Shown: piece by piece, positions 1-12,171 of the stretch
Layout of the letters: each line of letters begins with the position of its first letter
Numbering within the stretch: position 1 is the stretch's first letter
Origin: Tetrahymena thermophila SB210
Taxonomy: Eukaryota > Ciliophora > Oligohymenophorea > Hymenostomatida > Tetrahymenidae
Assembly: GCF_000189635.1 (NCBI RefSeq)
Contig: NW_002476512.1
Span: forward strand, 186,001-250,000
Direction: 5' to 3'
DNA length: 64,000 bases
Notes under the pieces: model-generated
What the model saw: only the letters and a program-made list of their open reading frames with translations
What the model was told of the DNA's origin: nothing
Database searches by the model: none
Position numbers and translations under genes: made by a program

Positions 1-547
1 GAAAGGAGTTGAATACTGTAGTTATCTCAAAAGTTTCTTCTTTGAAATAGGAAGGTAACAAGCTAAATAAAAATATAAAATATTTAATTTGCTTAAAAAT
101 TAAAAGTAAAAACAAAGTTTAGTCAGAAGGTGTTAGTTGCTTGATAGGTTCTTTATAAAATAAGTACTATTTAAATAATTTAACACTAAAGTTTGCAAGG
201 TAAATATTTATTTATTTATTGCCAAATAAATATTTATTTAGGCTTTTTAAATTAAAAATAAAAAAGTGGAAATAAAATAGAAAGTAAATCTTTTGACAAC
301 TTTTAAGAAGTTAGTAAAACTCTTTCTTCTCTCTAGGCTCTTACTTTGGAAATAAAAGAGTGAATTTTTAAAGAAAAATTTTGATAAAAATAAATATATT
401 TATTAATAAAATGATGATTTAGGTCCAATTTAAAAAGCCAAGATATTGTGACACTTAAAAACAGTCTCCAAAATCTTTAAGCCCTTAGAGATTTCAAAAT
501 CATATTTAATAGGTAAATTTTTTAAATTCATTATCAATTAATTACAA
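1..547. other. AT-rich stretch without a supported gene
   Basis: Low-complexity A/T sequence before the first start codon. The first 80 bases could be the end of an exon of a gene lying left of the window, but no frame can be followed far enough to support it. Confidence 0.4.
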
Positions 548-3500
548 ATGTTTAATATTAGAAATTATGATCCTGAAAATCAAAACTAAATAGAAGAAAG
601 TAACGAAATAACTTAAAATTTTGGGGAGCTTTTTGGTGCAATTAAATCAATCGAAGTTCTTTAGTTTAATTACATGCAGTAAGTTTATCATAAAGAATAA
701 AAATAAAATTTTTTATTTAAAGATATTAGCAAATAAGCTAGTTAAATCAAAACAATATCTTTAATGGGCTATGCTCTAGCTTACTTAATTTAAAGGTATT
801 ACAAATCATGTTGTCAAAGTAAATATAATTCAATAATTATCAAATTAATTTTTATTTTTTTTCAGCTAAATAGAATTTAATTCTGAAAGCTTTTAACTAC
901 TTTAAACTGCTTTATCCAAGTGTACTAGTTTGATAGAGCTAGAATTAAAATTATATGGGTAATTAATTAAAGGAAAGTGCAAAATCTCAAATTAATTAAT
1001 CATTTTTATAATCTAAAGACGTAATGAAGAATAAAATGAGACAAGAATAGATAGAATTCTTAATAACTGCAATAATTTGCTCAAATTCTCATATCAAATA
1101 TAATTGTAATGTATTTATATAAATAAATTTTCAACTTTATTTCATGAACTCAATTATTTAATATTTTTCTATAAATTAATATTATCAAAAATTAAAAAGT
1201 ATTTGGGGTTAAGAATTGAAGAGACTGAATAAAAATGCCATGAAGAAAAAGAGAATTCTCATTATAAATAAATTATGACCACCTTTCATTTTTTAAAAAA
1301 ATTACAATTAAATGAAAAAATCTTCTAATAACTTAAAAATAAAGTATTTTTCTAATTTATAAATTATAAAGATATTATAATTTATTTTGTAATTTGTATG
1401 TGAAAGCAGTTTATTTGAATACAATAACTAAAAATATATTTTATCTTACTTACTTATTAAAAAATAATAAAATTTATCAAAACGTAAATATTATAAATAT
1501 CTAAGTTATTTATTTAGCTTTAATTTTTATAAAGAGCAACAACAATATATATTTAGTGTTTATATAAGGTGATATTCAATCAGTTTATTAAAAGTTTCTA
1601 CTTAGATCTTATTAAATTTTTGATTAATATATTAATTTTAAATTAAAAAAATATCTGTTTATATATTAAATGGCATAATAGTGCTTACAATTTATTTTAG
1701 ATAAAATTGGCTTCAGAAATGAAGTAAATGAAGTTGAGGAAGAGATATAATAGATAGATTTTTGCAATTTAAATTAATAATAAATAGAAGATTTATTTAA
1801 AGGTAGGAAACAGAATATCAAACTCATTAAAAATTTGAAAGTTTATAGTGATAGTATTATATTTTTTGGACATGTTTAGAATGAGTCGGTAGAACCAGCT
1901 GTATTTTATATAAATAAGATGGATTCTTTTGAGATTTAATCTCTTTTCTAAAAACAATAAAGAGAAAAGGAATTTGAAAATTTAAATTAAGATTAACATG
2001 ACATTTTTACGCTCAGAGATTCATTTTTTGTTCCTTTACCAAACTAGATAGACTTCTTTCTATAAGTAAATTAATATAGCTTAAATCTTGTAAACAAAAA
2101 GGATGATTAGATAAATCTAATAGCTTTACTAGAAAATAACTATTAAATATTAGAAGAAAAATAGAAATATATTCAAAATAAATCATTGAACGATTCTTCA
2201 TCATTATAAGAAAAAGACATTCAACAGTTTTTGATTTATCCTGAGAAATTGATAAAGGCATTAAGTGAGTAAAGCAAATAATTTAGCTCAATCTTATAGC
2301 AAAAAAGTTTCTAAATAATGTCAAGTTCAGATTATTATAAAATGAATGAGTTTACTAATAGATTCCTTTACAAAATTTTTGAAACAAAAAATATCTAAGA
2401 TTCAGATCCTTACATAGCAAATAGGCTTTAATCGTAAAATGCTATTAATGACATTATAGATTCAGTATTTTTTGAAAGCAACGTTTTATATATATCTATT
2501 ATTGATCAGAAAGGTATTCAAGCTTATAAATTAATAGAGCAATTCAACATAAAGCTTCTTAACTTCATTAAAACTATATTTACCAAGTAATATCCTTTAA
2601 GAATAAAATTAATAATTTTTTTCTAATTTATTTTAAATTGTATTTATACTTAGCATTTAGGCCTTGAATTTTACTAAATAAAATGATTAATTGGCATATT
2701 AGTAGCTTTCATCTCTCACACACATTGAAATTAATTTGAGGTAGTTATTGAATATTATTTTTTAAATAAAACTAAATCTTATTTTCTTTATTATTAAAAA
2801 TACTATTTAAGGTAAAAAATATCTGATTCTGATTTGCTTAGTTTAAAAGATTCACTCCTCCATATGTAAAACCTAAACACATTATTATTCGATATAAGGT
2901 AATGTTAATAAATAATTTAAAATTTTAAAATTGAATATTTTTTTACAAAGACATTAATATGTTTGTTTGATGAAAATAGAATTTTTCTAATAATTTTACT
3001 TTATTTAAAATAAATTAAATAATTTTATTTTTAGTTATAATAAGATTTATAATAATTCTCTTATCTCAACTGTGTAAGCCCTTTCTGAGTTATCAAATTT
3101 GAGGAACCTATATTTCCTTATTAAGTAAATATTAAATGAAAAGTATATTTTTAAAATTATTTATTTTAAATATAAGCAATACTTAAGTTAACAAACAAGG
3201 GATAATCCAAATAGCAGAGTTACTAACAAAAATAAATTAACTGGAAATACTAATTATGGATGTTAGGTAATATAGCAATTATTTTTTAAATTACAACTTA
3301 AAATTTTATTCCTTTAAATTTTTAGATAATGCAGAATTGGTATTGAAGGTCCAAAAGTATTAGCAAACTGTTGCAGATAACTAAATATGATTAAATTTTT
3401 TGAGGTCTAATTTACGAACACTTTTGAGAGGCTAATTTTTGAGCTTGAGTTATCACTTTAAGATAATAAGTATTAAAAGTGTGAAATTATAAGATATTAT

Positions 3501-4980
3501 GCAGCATTTATGTAAACTCTCTAAGATATAGATATTAGGTTACAGTAATTTTTTAACATATTAAAATATTAAAAAATAAAAATATTTTAATAGATCTAAT
3601 TATTTAGACTTAGATGAAATATAACTCCTTTTCAACTATCTTTTATTAATCCCTCAGTAAAAATCACTAAAGCTAGATTTATGGTATATTAAAATGTCTT
3701 TTTAAAAGCTAATTTACTAAAACCTATCAATAAAATAATATAGCTCAACATAAATTAATGATAGTGGAGTCATTTTGCTTTAGAGCTTTTTGAATTAAAT
3801 GAAAGAACTTGACATTCTTGTTTTAAATTTGTCGTAAAATATAAAATATTAATATTTTTTTATAATCAGAAAATTAAATAAATAGTTACAACTAGATTTC
3901 TTTTGAAGGATCACTTAAATTTGGGAAATTTTTCAGATAAATATAAAATTTGAAGAGACTTGAATTCTTTTATTAAGAACCCATTAAAAGATTATTTTTT
4001 GAGATTAGCTATTTTTATGAAGATAATTTTGGACCTAAATAAAGATAATTGCTTTTTCCTAAGTATTTAAGTATAGATGAAAAATCAAAGCAAATAGAAT
4101 TAGACTTATCGTATTTATTTATATAACTTTACAAATGAGTTTTATTATAATTTCAATTTTTAAATTTTAATTATCATTATTTGAATGATATAAAATAATA
4201 ATAATTATTGCATCAAAATTTTAATTTTAATATAAAATCTTAAATTAGTGACTCCCTATTCCTTTCTATGAGTGATAAAGTTGTATAATCTATGATGAAT
4301 TTGTTGTCTTAGTAAAGTAAAATTCAAGGTCTTATCTTTTCAAGTTTGTAAAAATATTATTAAAATTTATAATATGCATATTAATAATATTTAATTAATA
4401 TTACAGAGATAGAGAGAAGCATACTCTCCTCTTTTAGATCCTTAGTTAACTTAAACTCCTGAAATATATAAAACATTTGAAGATTTAGAGATATTCTGGG
4501 TAATTAATTAAATTATCATTTTATTTTTTTAATTGTTTTATGTTTAAATAAATAGTGTGTCTTAATACTTTTTACCTGAGAATAATTTAAGGTATGTTAA
4601 TAAAATATTTACTTATATTATTTTTATAATATTTATTATTAATAAAGAAAAAAAATATGTTATCATGCTTTAAAAATGCCTAGATTGGTTATGCTAACTG
4701 TTTAAGCATGAAATTATAATATTATCTTTTGATTAAATCATTTATTAATTTGCATTTTTATCTTTTTGTATCTATTAATTGTTTGAATTTTTAAAAAATT
4801 GTTTATCTAATTTTAATATTTTTAATACCATAAACATTCTAATTCAATGTTAAAGATAAATTACTTTTTGTTTTTTCCCGAATATAAAATTTTTCTCCAT
4901 TTTTTAAATTCACATATTATTAGAAGACAATCAATTAGAATATTTAAGGTAATAGAAATATATATTTTATTCAATATATA
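548..4980 (+). CDS. Multi-exon hypothetical protein, function not recognised
   Basis: The gene starts at ATG 548 and is read with TAA/TAG as Gln. Coding frames are separated by short AT-rich GT..AG introns, the first beginning at about 680. The longest exon runs from about 1700 to 2590 without a TGA and contains stretches such as IKNLKVYSDSIIFFGHVQNE and SFFVPLPNQIDFFLQ. Later exons lie near 3320-3540, 3610-3830, 3880-4110, 4247-4350 and 4406-4500. One join, after base 4110, restores the frame exactly. A short N-terminal stretch (near 880-960) reads like a leucine-rich repeat (LSKCTSLIELELKL), but the repeat does not continue. No known domain was recognised. The 3' end is uncertain: the last exon may end near 4600 or a TGA near 5028. 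The region could also hold two genes. Confidence 0.5.
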
Positions 4981-5195
4981 TTTTGACTTTTTAAATTTAT
5001 TTTTGTTATGAACTTATCAAAAAAAATTGACTGTTTTAATCAAAAATAAAAATTATAAGTTATCATCAAAATTAAATAAAATATTTTTTCTTTTAAACTT
5101 TAAAAATAAAATGATCAAAAAATTCAAATATTTTAATTAAAAAATATTTTACAAAAATAAAATTAAAAATGTTAATTTTTAAAATAAAAAATAAT

Positions 5196-5277
5196 GGCAA
5201 CTGTGAGATTCGAACTCACGCGGATTACATCCAGGCGATCTTAAGTCGTCCCCCTTAACCAACTCGGGCAAATTGCC
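5196..5277 (-). tRNA. tRNA-Leu (anticodon UAA), copy 1, inverted
   Basis: 82 nt, read on the minus strand. The acceptor stem is GGCAATT paired with AGTTGCC, the anticodon loop CTTAAGA gives anticodon TAA, there is a variable arm with a GGAT/ATCC stem, and the T arm is GTGAG TTCGAAT CTCAC. The next base is A, the discriminator expected for tRNA-Leu. A T-run follows on the same strand as Pol III terminator. It has no intron and is identical to the three copies downstream. The anticodon stem has one unpaired A28/C42 position. Confidence 0.95.
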
Positions 5278-5792
5278 TTGATGAAATTGTTTGTATTAAA
5301 AATTAAAATCTATATAAAAAGCTTAATACAATTTATTTAATAATTCATCTAATAATTTTTGAGTTGTAAATTTTTATTTATTGATATAAATTAATATATT
5401 ATCAAAGTGTTTTAATATATAATAATTCTTACTTTTAAAAATATAACACTTTATTATTTTCATCAATTTCTTTGATTTTGCTTCTAGTTAATTGATTGGT
5501 AAATAAATAATTTTAGCTCTTTTTATTTTATTTGGATAAGAGTTATTTACCTCAAGCTGTATTAGACAAAAAGATAAATTAAAAAAATTTTTATTGTGTG
5601 TTTTTAGAAAAATAAAATTATTTATTATTATTGTATTCATTAAAAATTTTAAAAATTATTGCTATTGTCCTCTAACTAAAATATTAATATTGATTTTTAT
5701 TGTAGTTGCTTGATATTTTTTAAATTATTAACTTAGTTTTATAACACAAATATTTATATTGATTTTTGAAGTTTGATTTAAAATACCAATTA
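5278..5792. other. AT-rich spacer between inverted tRNA-Leu genes
   Basis: No coding frame or RNA gene was seen. The inverted copy (5196-5277) and the first direct copy (5793-5874) face away from this spacer, so it holds both upstream regions. Confidence 0.5.
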
Positions 5793-5874
5793 GGCAATTT
5801 GCCCGAGTTGGTTAAGGGGGACGACTTAAGATCGCCTGGATGTAATCCGCGTGAGTTCGAATCTCACAGTTGCC
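5793..5874 (+). tRNA. tRNA-Leu (anticodon UAA), copy 2
   Basis: Same 82 nt sequence as the copy at 5196-5277, on the plus strand. The A box (TGCCCGAGTTGGTTAAGG) and B box (GTTCGAATC) are intact. The 3' flank begins ATTATTTTTTT, a Pol III terminator. Confidence 0.95.
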
Positions 5875-6245
5875 ATTATTTTTTTATATAAAATTTATCA
5901 ACAAGAGTTAAATTTTATCAAAAATCTAATCATAATTTAATATTTAAAAAAATTTATATAAAAATTTAAATCTTTCTAGGCATAATCTAACTAATTTTAT
6001 TAGTAATTTTTTTCTTAAAAGCTAAATATTCTCTTCCCTATGATTACAGTCCTCTAAAATTAGATGAGTTAAAAATTTTAGTTAGTTCAATTTTATTTTA
6101 AGTTGAGGTTTGATAATATAAAGATATTTTGATTAACCAATTTAATATTTTTTAGGCAAATAAAAATAATGATATCTAAAGTATATTATTATTAGAAACA
6201 AAAACTGTTTAAATAGATACTGAAAAATGATAAATATTTCAATTA

Positions 6246-6327
6246 GGCAATTTGCCCGAGTTGGTTAAGGGGGACGACTTAAGATCGCCTGGATGTAATC
6301 CGCGTGAGTTCGAATCTCACAGTTGCC
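6246..6327 (+). tRNA. tRNA-Leu (anticodon UAA), copy 3
   Basis: Identical 82 nt gene. Its 3' flank closely matches that of copy 2, so gene and flank were duplicated together. It is followed by a T-run. Confidence 0.95.
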
Positions 6328-6721
6328 ATTATTTTTTTAAAAATAATATTTATCAAATAAATTAAATTTTATCACAAATCTAATCATAATTTAATATTTA
6401 CAAAAATTTATATAAAAATTTAATCTTTCTAAGTATATTCTAACTTATTTTATTATTATATTATTTAAAAAGTAGGTTATTTTTTTCTTAAAAGCCAAAT
6501 ATTCTCTTCCCTATGACTACACTTATCTAAACTTAGATGATTTAAAAATTTTAGTTAGTTCATTTATATTTTAAATTGAGGTTTGATAATATAAATTTAT
6601 TTTGATTAGCCAATGTAATATTTTAGGCAGGCAAATAAAAATTATGATATCTAAAGTATATTATTATTAGAAACAAAAACTGTTTAAATAGATACTTGAA
6701 AAATGGTAAATATTTCAATAA

Positions 6722-6803
6722 GGCAATTTGCCCGAGTTGGTTAAGGGGGACGACTTAAGATCGCCTGGATGTAATCCGCGTGAGTTCGAATCTCACAGTT
6801 GCC
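6722..6803 (+). tRNA. tRNA-Leu (anticodon UAA), copy 4
   Basis: Identical 82 nt gene. Its 5' flank matches that of copy 3, while the 3' flank is different apart from a T-rich terminator, so this is the right edge of the tandem duplication. Confidence 0.95.
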
Positions 6804-7134
6804 AATATTTTTTATTTTTTTTAATAAAAAAGATAAATTTACTAAATAATTAATTCTCATTTTAGATTTAAAAAATAAAATTTGTAAATTAGTAAAATAT
6901 AAATAAATGAATAGATTTAGTTTAAAATTATTAGGTTAAATAAATAAATAATTCATTATTAGAATTTTTTTAGGTAACCAAAAGATAATTTAGAGAAAAA
7001 TGAATGTCTTTTTGAGATTTTTAAGTAAAATAACACAAAGAAGTATTTTGTATAAAATGTATCTAACTTTAATTGTTAAACATAAAAATAAAATTTACAA
7101 AGGTTAAATTTAGACTAATTTTTAATGAACTCAT
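6804..7134. other. AT-rich intergenic spacer
   Basis: Lies between tRNA copy 4 and the end of the minus-strand gene at 7135. Nothing else was seen. Confidence 0.5.
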
Positions 7135-8928
7135 TCACATGTCATCATTAAATTAATCTTCTACCATAAACTCATTTATAATAATTTAATCGTCTTATTA
7201 GTATAGCTCAATACCAAATCTATAATTAAGATTATCTTTAATTCTATTTCTATTATCTAACTCAGAAATATTTTCGTAGCCTGGAATCGTAGCAATTCTA
7301 AATAGTTTTTTTTTAAGATGAATCCTTATCTCTATTTGCTTGTTTATGTTCAGCTTATTTATTTCAGGAATTGGATCACCTTTGATAAGCTTTGTTAAAG
7401 TGTAGCAACTATCTGCTCTCTCATTGTAAGTTAAACCTGAGTCTCTGAGATATGATATGTCTTTACTTTACTCAGGTATTAAACCAAACAAAATCAAGTT
7501 ATTTGAATTTTTCGGATTTGATTAAATAGTTAATCTTATTAAATATTTTTTGTCTTCTTCTAATTGAGTATTGCTATAGCAAATAGCATGACCTTTCTTA
7601 TTTATCTTTTGAATTTATATATTCAAATTTGGCAATCTCTAAATATGAAGATTCTAAGAATCTGCATAAATTGATTTTATCATATTAAAAAATATTAATT
7701 AATGGCAACCAACTTATACACTATCTAGCTCAAAAATGGGGTACTCTTTTAATAAATTTTAAAATCTCTAATACTAACTTGCTTTTCCACTGAACAAATT
7801 ATTGTATATTTCATAAGAATTAGGTTAAATACAAGCTTACAAACAGTAAGGCTAATAATTTTATAAGCTTTTATCTGAAAGAGCAGAGTCTTCTTTAAGT
7901 GAAGATGATGCTTCATTTTCTTCGTATTATTTATCAATAGAAATAATCTTTTCTGAAATGAGTCTTACTCTTTCTAGCTGCTAATCGCTAAGGTTAACGA
8001 AGCTATTTCTTTTAGCTTCTTCCCAAATTGGTTAATTTAATTCAATTTAATTTAAAAGCAATGAATATTTTTTCAGTAGCTTTTAAATTTCATCATAGCT
8101 TGAATTATTGCAATAATTTGTCTAGTTTTTAATAAGTTCTAACAAATAATCAACATTTGTCTTTTTTTGTTTACTTGTATTTAACAGTTAGTATTTATGA
8201 TTATCGTTTAACTCCTATTAAAATATTATTTAAGTGTATTTTTCAGCATTGAAGTCTGAGAAAAAGTCTATTTAATTCATTAAACTTATGACTGCTTCTT
8301 CTATTTTAACAGGTCCATCGAAATTTACTGATCTTTTATAGGTATTAAATTTATCTATTAATTCTTTTATTTTTTATGTGTTTTCTGGTAACTCGTCAAA
8401 TTTTTTAGAAATTAGATCGTGCAGAGCAGAATTATCCTTGTTGTTATTTTGAAAATAGTTCTTTAATTCAGATTTTTAAGAAATAGAATTATAAGTTTCA
8501 ACTAATTGTTTTTTTAAATATTTTATATTTTCAATTTTATTTTCCATATCCCTTTGTAATTGCTTAATAATACCTATTAACTTTTCTTCAAACTCTTTGA
8601 AAAATTGCTAGATTTTAATGATTGATTAATCAAGGATCATTTATTCGTTGAAAATATTAATCAACTAAGTATACAAATTTTAATTCTCTAAAGGAGGGTA
8701 ATTTTAAAGGACAGTATCTTCTTTTGCAAATAGAATCTATCTAATATTGATAATTTCTTCTTTTTTTATTGGATAACTCTAAAAACACATATAGCAAATT
8801 TCATGCTGATTAGATTTATTTGTGATATAAAGAAGGTCAAGAGGATACTCATTATGTTTAGGACATTATCTACTTAATATTTCTTATATTTGTAGAATTT
8901 TGTCGGTTCCTTTTTCTTAATTAATCAT
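7135..8928 (-). CDS. B-box-like zinc finger / coiled-coil protein
   Basis: A single uninterrupted exon of 598 codons ending in TGA at 7135. I chose the first ATG that follows an AT-rich leader (8928). Residues 20-60 contain CPKH followed after about 25 residues by CYMC, a Cys/His pattern like the B-box-type zinc fingers common in ciliate proteins. A long charged helical region follows, with coiled-coil-like Lys/Glu/Gln runs, for example QFFKEFEEKLIGIIKQLQRD. The last 200 residues form a separate domain ending in FGIELYQQDDQIIINEF, a C-terminal block I associate with ciliate zinc-finger/coiled-coil proteins but cannot name. The function is unknown; it may act as an adaptor or ubiquitin-related factor, but no RING finger is visible. 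Confidence 0.8.
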
Positions 8929-9696
8929 TTATTATTGATTTACTTTCAAAAAATTAAATTAATTTAATTTTAATTAGATCAGATATGTTTCTAGGCCAAA
9001 AAAATTTGTTTACCACTTTAAATATTTTTTTAAAAATTTATATAAAGTTTTATTTTTTTAAGTTTTTTTATTATGAATATAATAATGATGAGGAAAGTGA
9101 GCTTATAAATAAAAAATTGAGCTAATTAAGTTATTTTATATAAAATATTCAATGAGAACTAATCAACTTGACAGAATATTCATAATATCTAAAAAAATAA
9201 TTTAAAAGCAAATAATTAAAAGTTTGTTTCGATATTTAAAATAATTTATCTCATAGAGTAAATAATAAGTTATAATAATAATATAAAACATTTAAATTTC
9301 TTGTTTATTTTGTATATTAAACATCATTTAATATTTTTAAATCAATTTAAATTATCTAAGAAGTACTTAATAATTTTCAAAAATATGAATATTCAATATT
9401 AAAGTAAAATATTATTATAATTTTTTAATGTTAAAAGGTACTTTTTTCTATTTAATTTATTTAAGATTACAAAATTTAAATAGAAAAATAAGCTATTCTA
9501 TAAACAGTTTCTGAATTAAATTTAATTCATAATATATATATTTAATAAATTAATTAAGGGTTTTTATTTTATTTTTCTAACTATAAGAAATTAAATTTTT
9601 TTTGATCCAGCATACTCTATTTTCATATAACTCTACTACTATTTTATTGATTTATTTTATTCAAATAAATAATATCTCTATTTATAATTCTAATAG
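8929..9696. other. AT-rich intergenic spacer
   Basis: It holds the upstream region of the 8928 gene and the 3' flank of the 10586 gene. No gene was seen. Confidence 0.5.
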
Positions 9697-10586
9697 TCAT
9701 AGATCTTCTTGTCTGATTAGATAATTTAGCTCAATTTATTCAATTTTATCTTCTTCTGTTTCTTCATTTTCCTTTTAAATATCTTAGATAGAGTCAGTTT
9801 TTAAATGCTCTTATTCAAGCTATTTTTTAGTGCCCTTTTTTTTATTTTTTTTAGGTTTCTTAAGGACTACTGGAGGTGGAGGGATTATTGCTAATAAATT
9901 TTATGTATTTTGAATTAAAAATTTAAATTAAGTTTAATGTAACTACTTTTTGTAGCAATTTTAGGAAGTTAAATTGATTTTCTTTAAATATCTAAACTTT
10001 TTTAAGCATTTTATAAATCATTCTTAAAGTTTAAATTAACAGTTTTCTTTGTCAAATAATTAATAGGCTTTTACAAAGGAGTTTTAATAACAGGCGTTTT
10101 TATTTGCTAAAGTGAGTTCAATTTTGTCTGAATCATACATTCTTAAAGCTAGCTTTTACCAATTTAAAAGAAAAATACATAATTAACAAAATCAGCATAA
10201 TTGCTAAGTTTTCACTTGCAAAAATTAAAAAATATTACTTAGAACAGTCATAAAAATCATTATTCTAAATTAATTGTCTTAAAAATTTAGCATTCGCTAA
10301 GTTTTTAACATTATGAAGCAGATACATTTTATTAGCATCATCATTCTGATAATAAGGTTTTTTAATGTTCTTTTCTAGATTAAAATTATTTTATAAAGTT
10401 AAAAATGTAGCTTCTTTTCCAACTCAAGCGAATAATATGTTTAATTTACGCTTATTTCTTACTATCAAAAATAAAAATTAATAAATTACAATTTTCATAA
10501 TTTGGTGATAAATCCCTCTAAACATGCTATTACTTAGGGCAATTAAGCTTAGTAAACGAGTTCTTGACTTAGAGTGTAATATTCAT
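9697..10586 (-). CDS. Hypothetical protein, 243 aa, four exons
   Basis: Exons, in gene order: 10490-10586, 10239-10422, 9947-10203 and 9697-9890. The sum is 732 nt (244 codons including TGA). Every join restores the frame and all three introns are GT..AG (67, 35 and 56 nt). The N-terminal half is mixed and contains LSPNYENFGKEATFLTLQNN and a hydrophobic patch (YADFVNYVFFFQIG). The C-terminal half is basic, then has a PPPP tract followed by a Lys-rich run (KKPKKNKKKGTKK) and an acidic Glu-rich tail. No family was recognised. The Lys run could act as a nuclear localisation signal, but that is inference. The start at 10586 is the first ATG of the frame. Confidence 0.7.
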
Positions 10587-11623
10587 TTTTGTAAAAAGAG
10601 TTATATAAAATATTTGCTTTTTCTTTTAAATATATTTATGTAAGGAAATAAATATTCCTACTTTTGAATTATTACTGCTTATCTATCTATCTGCTTATTG
10701 GTTTTTAATTCTATTGAAATTCTTTGAAATTTTCTACTAATAAGAAATAGTATGTCTTATTAATGAATATATTTTTTATAAAATAACTAAATTTCATTTG
10801 AAAAATTAGCTAAATATTTTCTAACAATAATTTATTTATTAAAACAATTAAAATTATAATTATTTAATAATTTAAAATATTTATTATAGCTTTTTTAGAT
10901 TTAAAATAGGAACCAAATAAATAGATAATTATTTAAAACTTCAAATTATGATTTCAAAAATAAATTTAAAAATTATTTTTTTAAATTTTATAATCTTATT
11001 TTCTTATTGTAAAAAACAAAATTCAAATTACAACTGCCCTATGTATTAATAAAATTGTATAAATATTATTTTTAAAGTCTAGACAAAATATTCAACCGAA
11101 TTAAAATCACATTTTAAGTTTTTAACATTTAGCTAAATTGCTGAATAGTTTTCTAATTGTAATTTTTGATAAATTAAATAATAAAATAAATTATTTTATC
11201 AAGCTACTTGAATTTTATTTCCTACAATATACTCTAATAAATTTATGATAAGTAAAAGAGTTAATTTAAGAGTAAATAGTATTTTGATTTAGGATAATAA
11301 ACATTTAAAAATATTATTGAGCAAAAAATACATAAATATTTTATGATAAAATGATTAAATTAAAGTTATAAATATATATTTGATGATTTCAAATCAACAA
11401 AATACAAAATTCTGATAAATAATAATAGAAATTTATGATAAATAAATATATAAAATAATCCAAAATGAATATTTTATTAATTTTGAAATCACAAATAAAA
11501 TAAATTATTAATTAGTAAAAGAATTTTTATTTCCATTTATTTTTGTATAAAAAATTTTTCAAACTATTACAATTTTAAATTTATTCTTTCTATAAATAGT
11601 CAATTAATTTCAAAAACTTAAAC
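10587..11623. other. AT-rich intergenic region
   Basis: About 1 kb between two divergently transcribed genes. It probably holds both promoters. No reading frame or RNA fold stands out. Confidence 0.5.
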
Positions 11624-11891
11624 ATGAAGAATGAATGTTAATAAATTTAATATAGTTTTATTATTAGGAATAAGGTAAAAGATAACGATAAATTGAAGTA
11701 ATGAAATACTAATGAAGTTTTTTGCTTTCTCAGAAAAGATATTGAAAGTTAATTTAAGGATAAATTTTTTATCGAATATCAGTAAGCTTAATGGTATTTT
11801 TTATTGACCGAATAGTGAATAGGAATTTAATTTTTAGTCATAATTTCAAAAATTGATTGATATAATTAAAAGAAAAATAGAGCTTTATTGA
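11624..11891 (+). CDS. Small candidate gene with two very short introns
   Basis: From ATG 11624 the frame can be read through two GT..AG introns (11698-11733, 36 nt, ending TTTCTCAG; and 11782-11815, 34 nt) to TGA 11889. The predicted product of about 65 residues is highly charged (NKVKDNDKLKKDIESQFKDK) and resembles no family I know. If the second intron is not removed, the frame ends at TGA 11816 instead. It could equally be the 5' exons of the gene starting at 12172, since the 280 bp between them show no clear promoter boundary. Confidence 0.35.
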
Positions 11892-12171
11892 TAGAGGTGA
11901 TTTGTGTATTTTATAGCTATTATTATATAATCAAATCAAACTGCGAGTGAAAAAAAAAAAAGAAAGTTAAATCAGAATCAAAATTAAATATAAAAAATTA
12001 AAGGAGTATAAAACATTTGCTCTTAACTCTAGATTAGATATATAAATATATATAATTATAATATAAATATCAATATATTAATTGTTTTTTAAGTATTTAG
12101 TAGCATAAACTAGATATACCAAAAAAAAATAGAGAATAAGAAATATTAGAAATAACTAAAGATAAATAGAT

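Larger units (their letters stand above)
5793..6721. repeat. Tandem duplication of tRNA-Leu gene plus flank
   Basis: Two units, 5793-6245 (453 bp) and 6246-6721 (476 bp). Each starts with the tRNA and carries a similar AT-rich tail; both tails contain, for example, GAAACAAAAACTGTTTAAAT shortly before the next tRNA. The tRNA bodies are identical while the tails have drifted with small insertions and deletions. Confidence 0.85.

Noticed and set aside
880-1080. Leucine-rich repeat protein suggested by LSKCTSLIELELKL
   Set aside because: Only one or two repeat-like stretches are seen and later exons do not continue the pattern, so no family was assigned.
9890-10190. A minus-strand frame that continues past one TGA (10018-10020), suggesting a selenoprotein
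   Set aside because: A model with a 35 nt intron (10204-10238) and a 56 nt intron (9891-9946) gives a different, fully open frame that joins the exons on both sides exactly. No need for selenocysteine remains.
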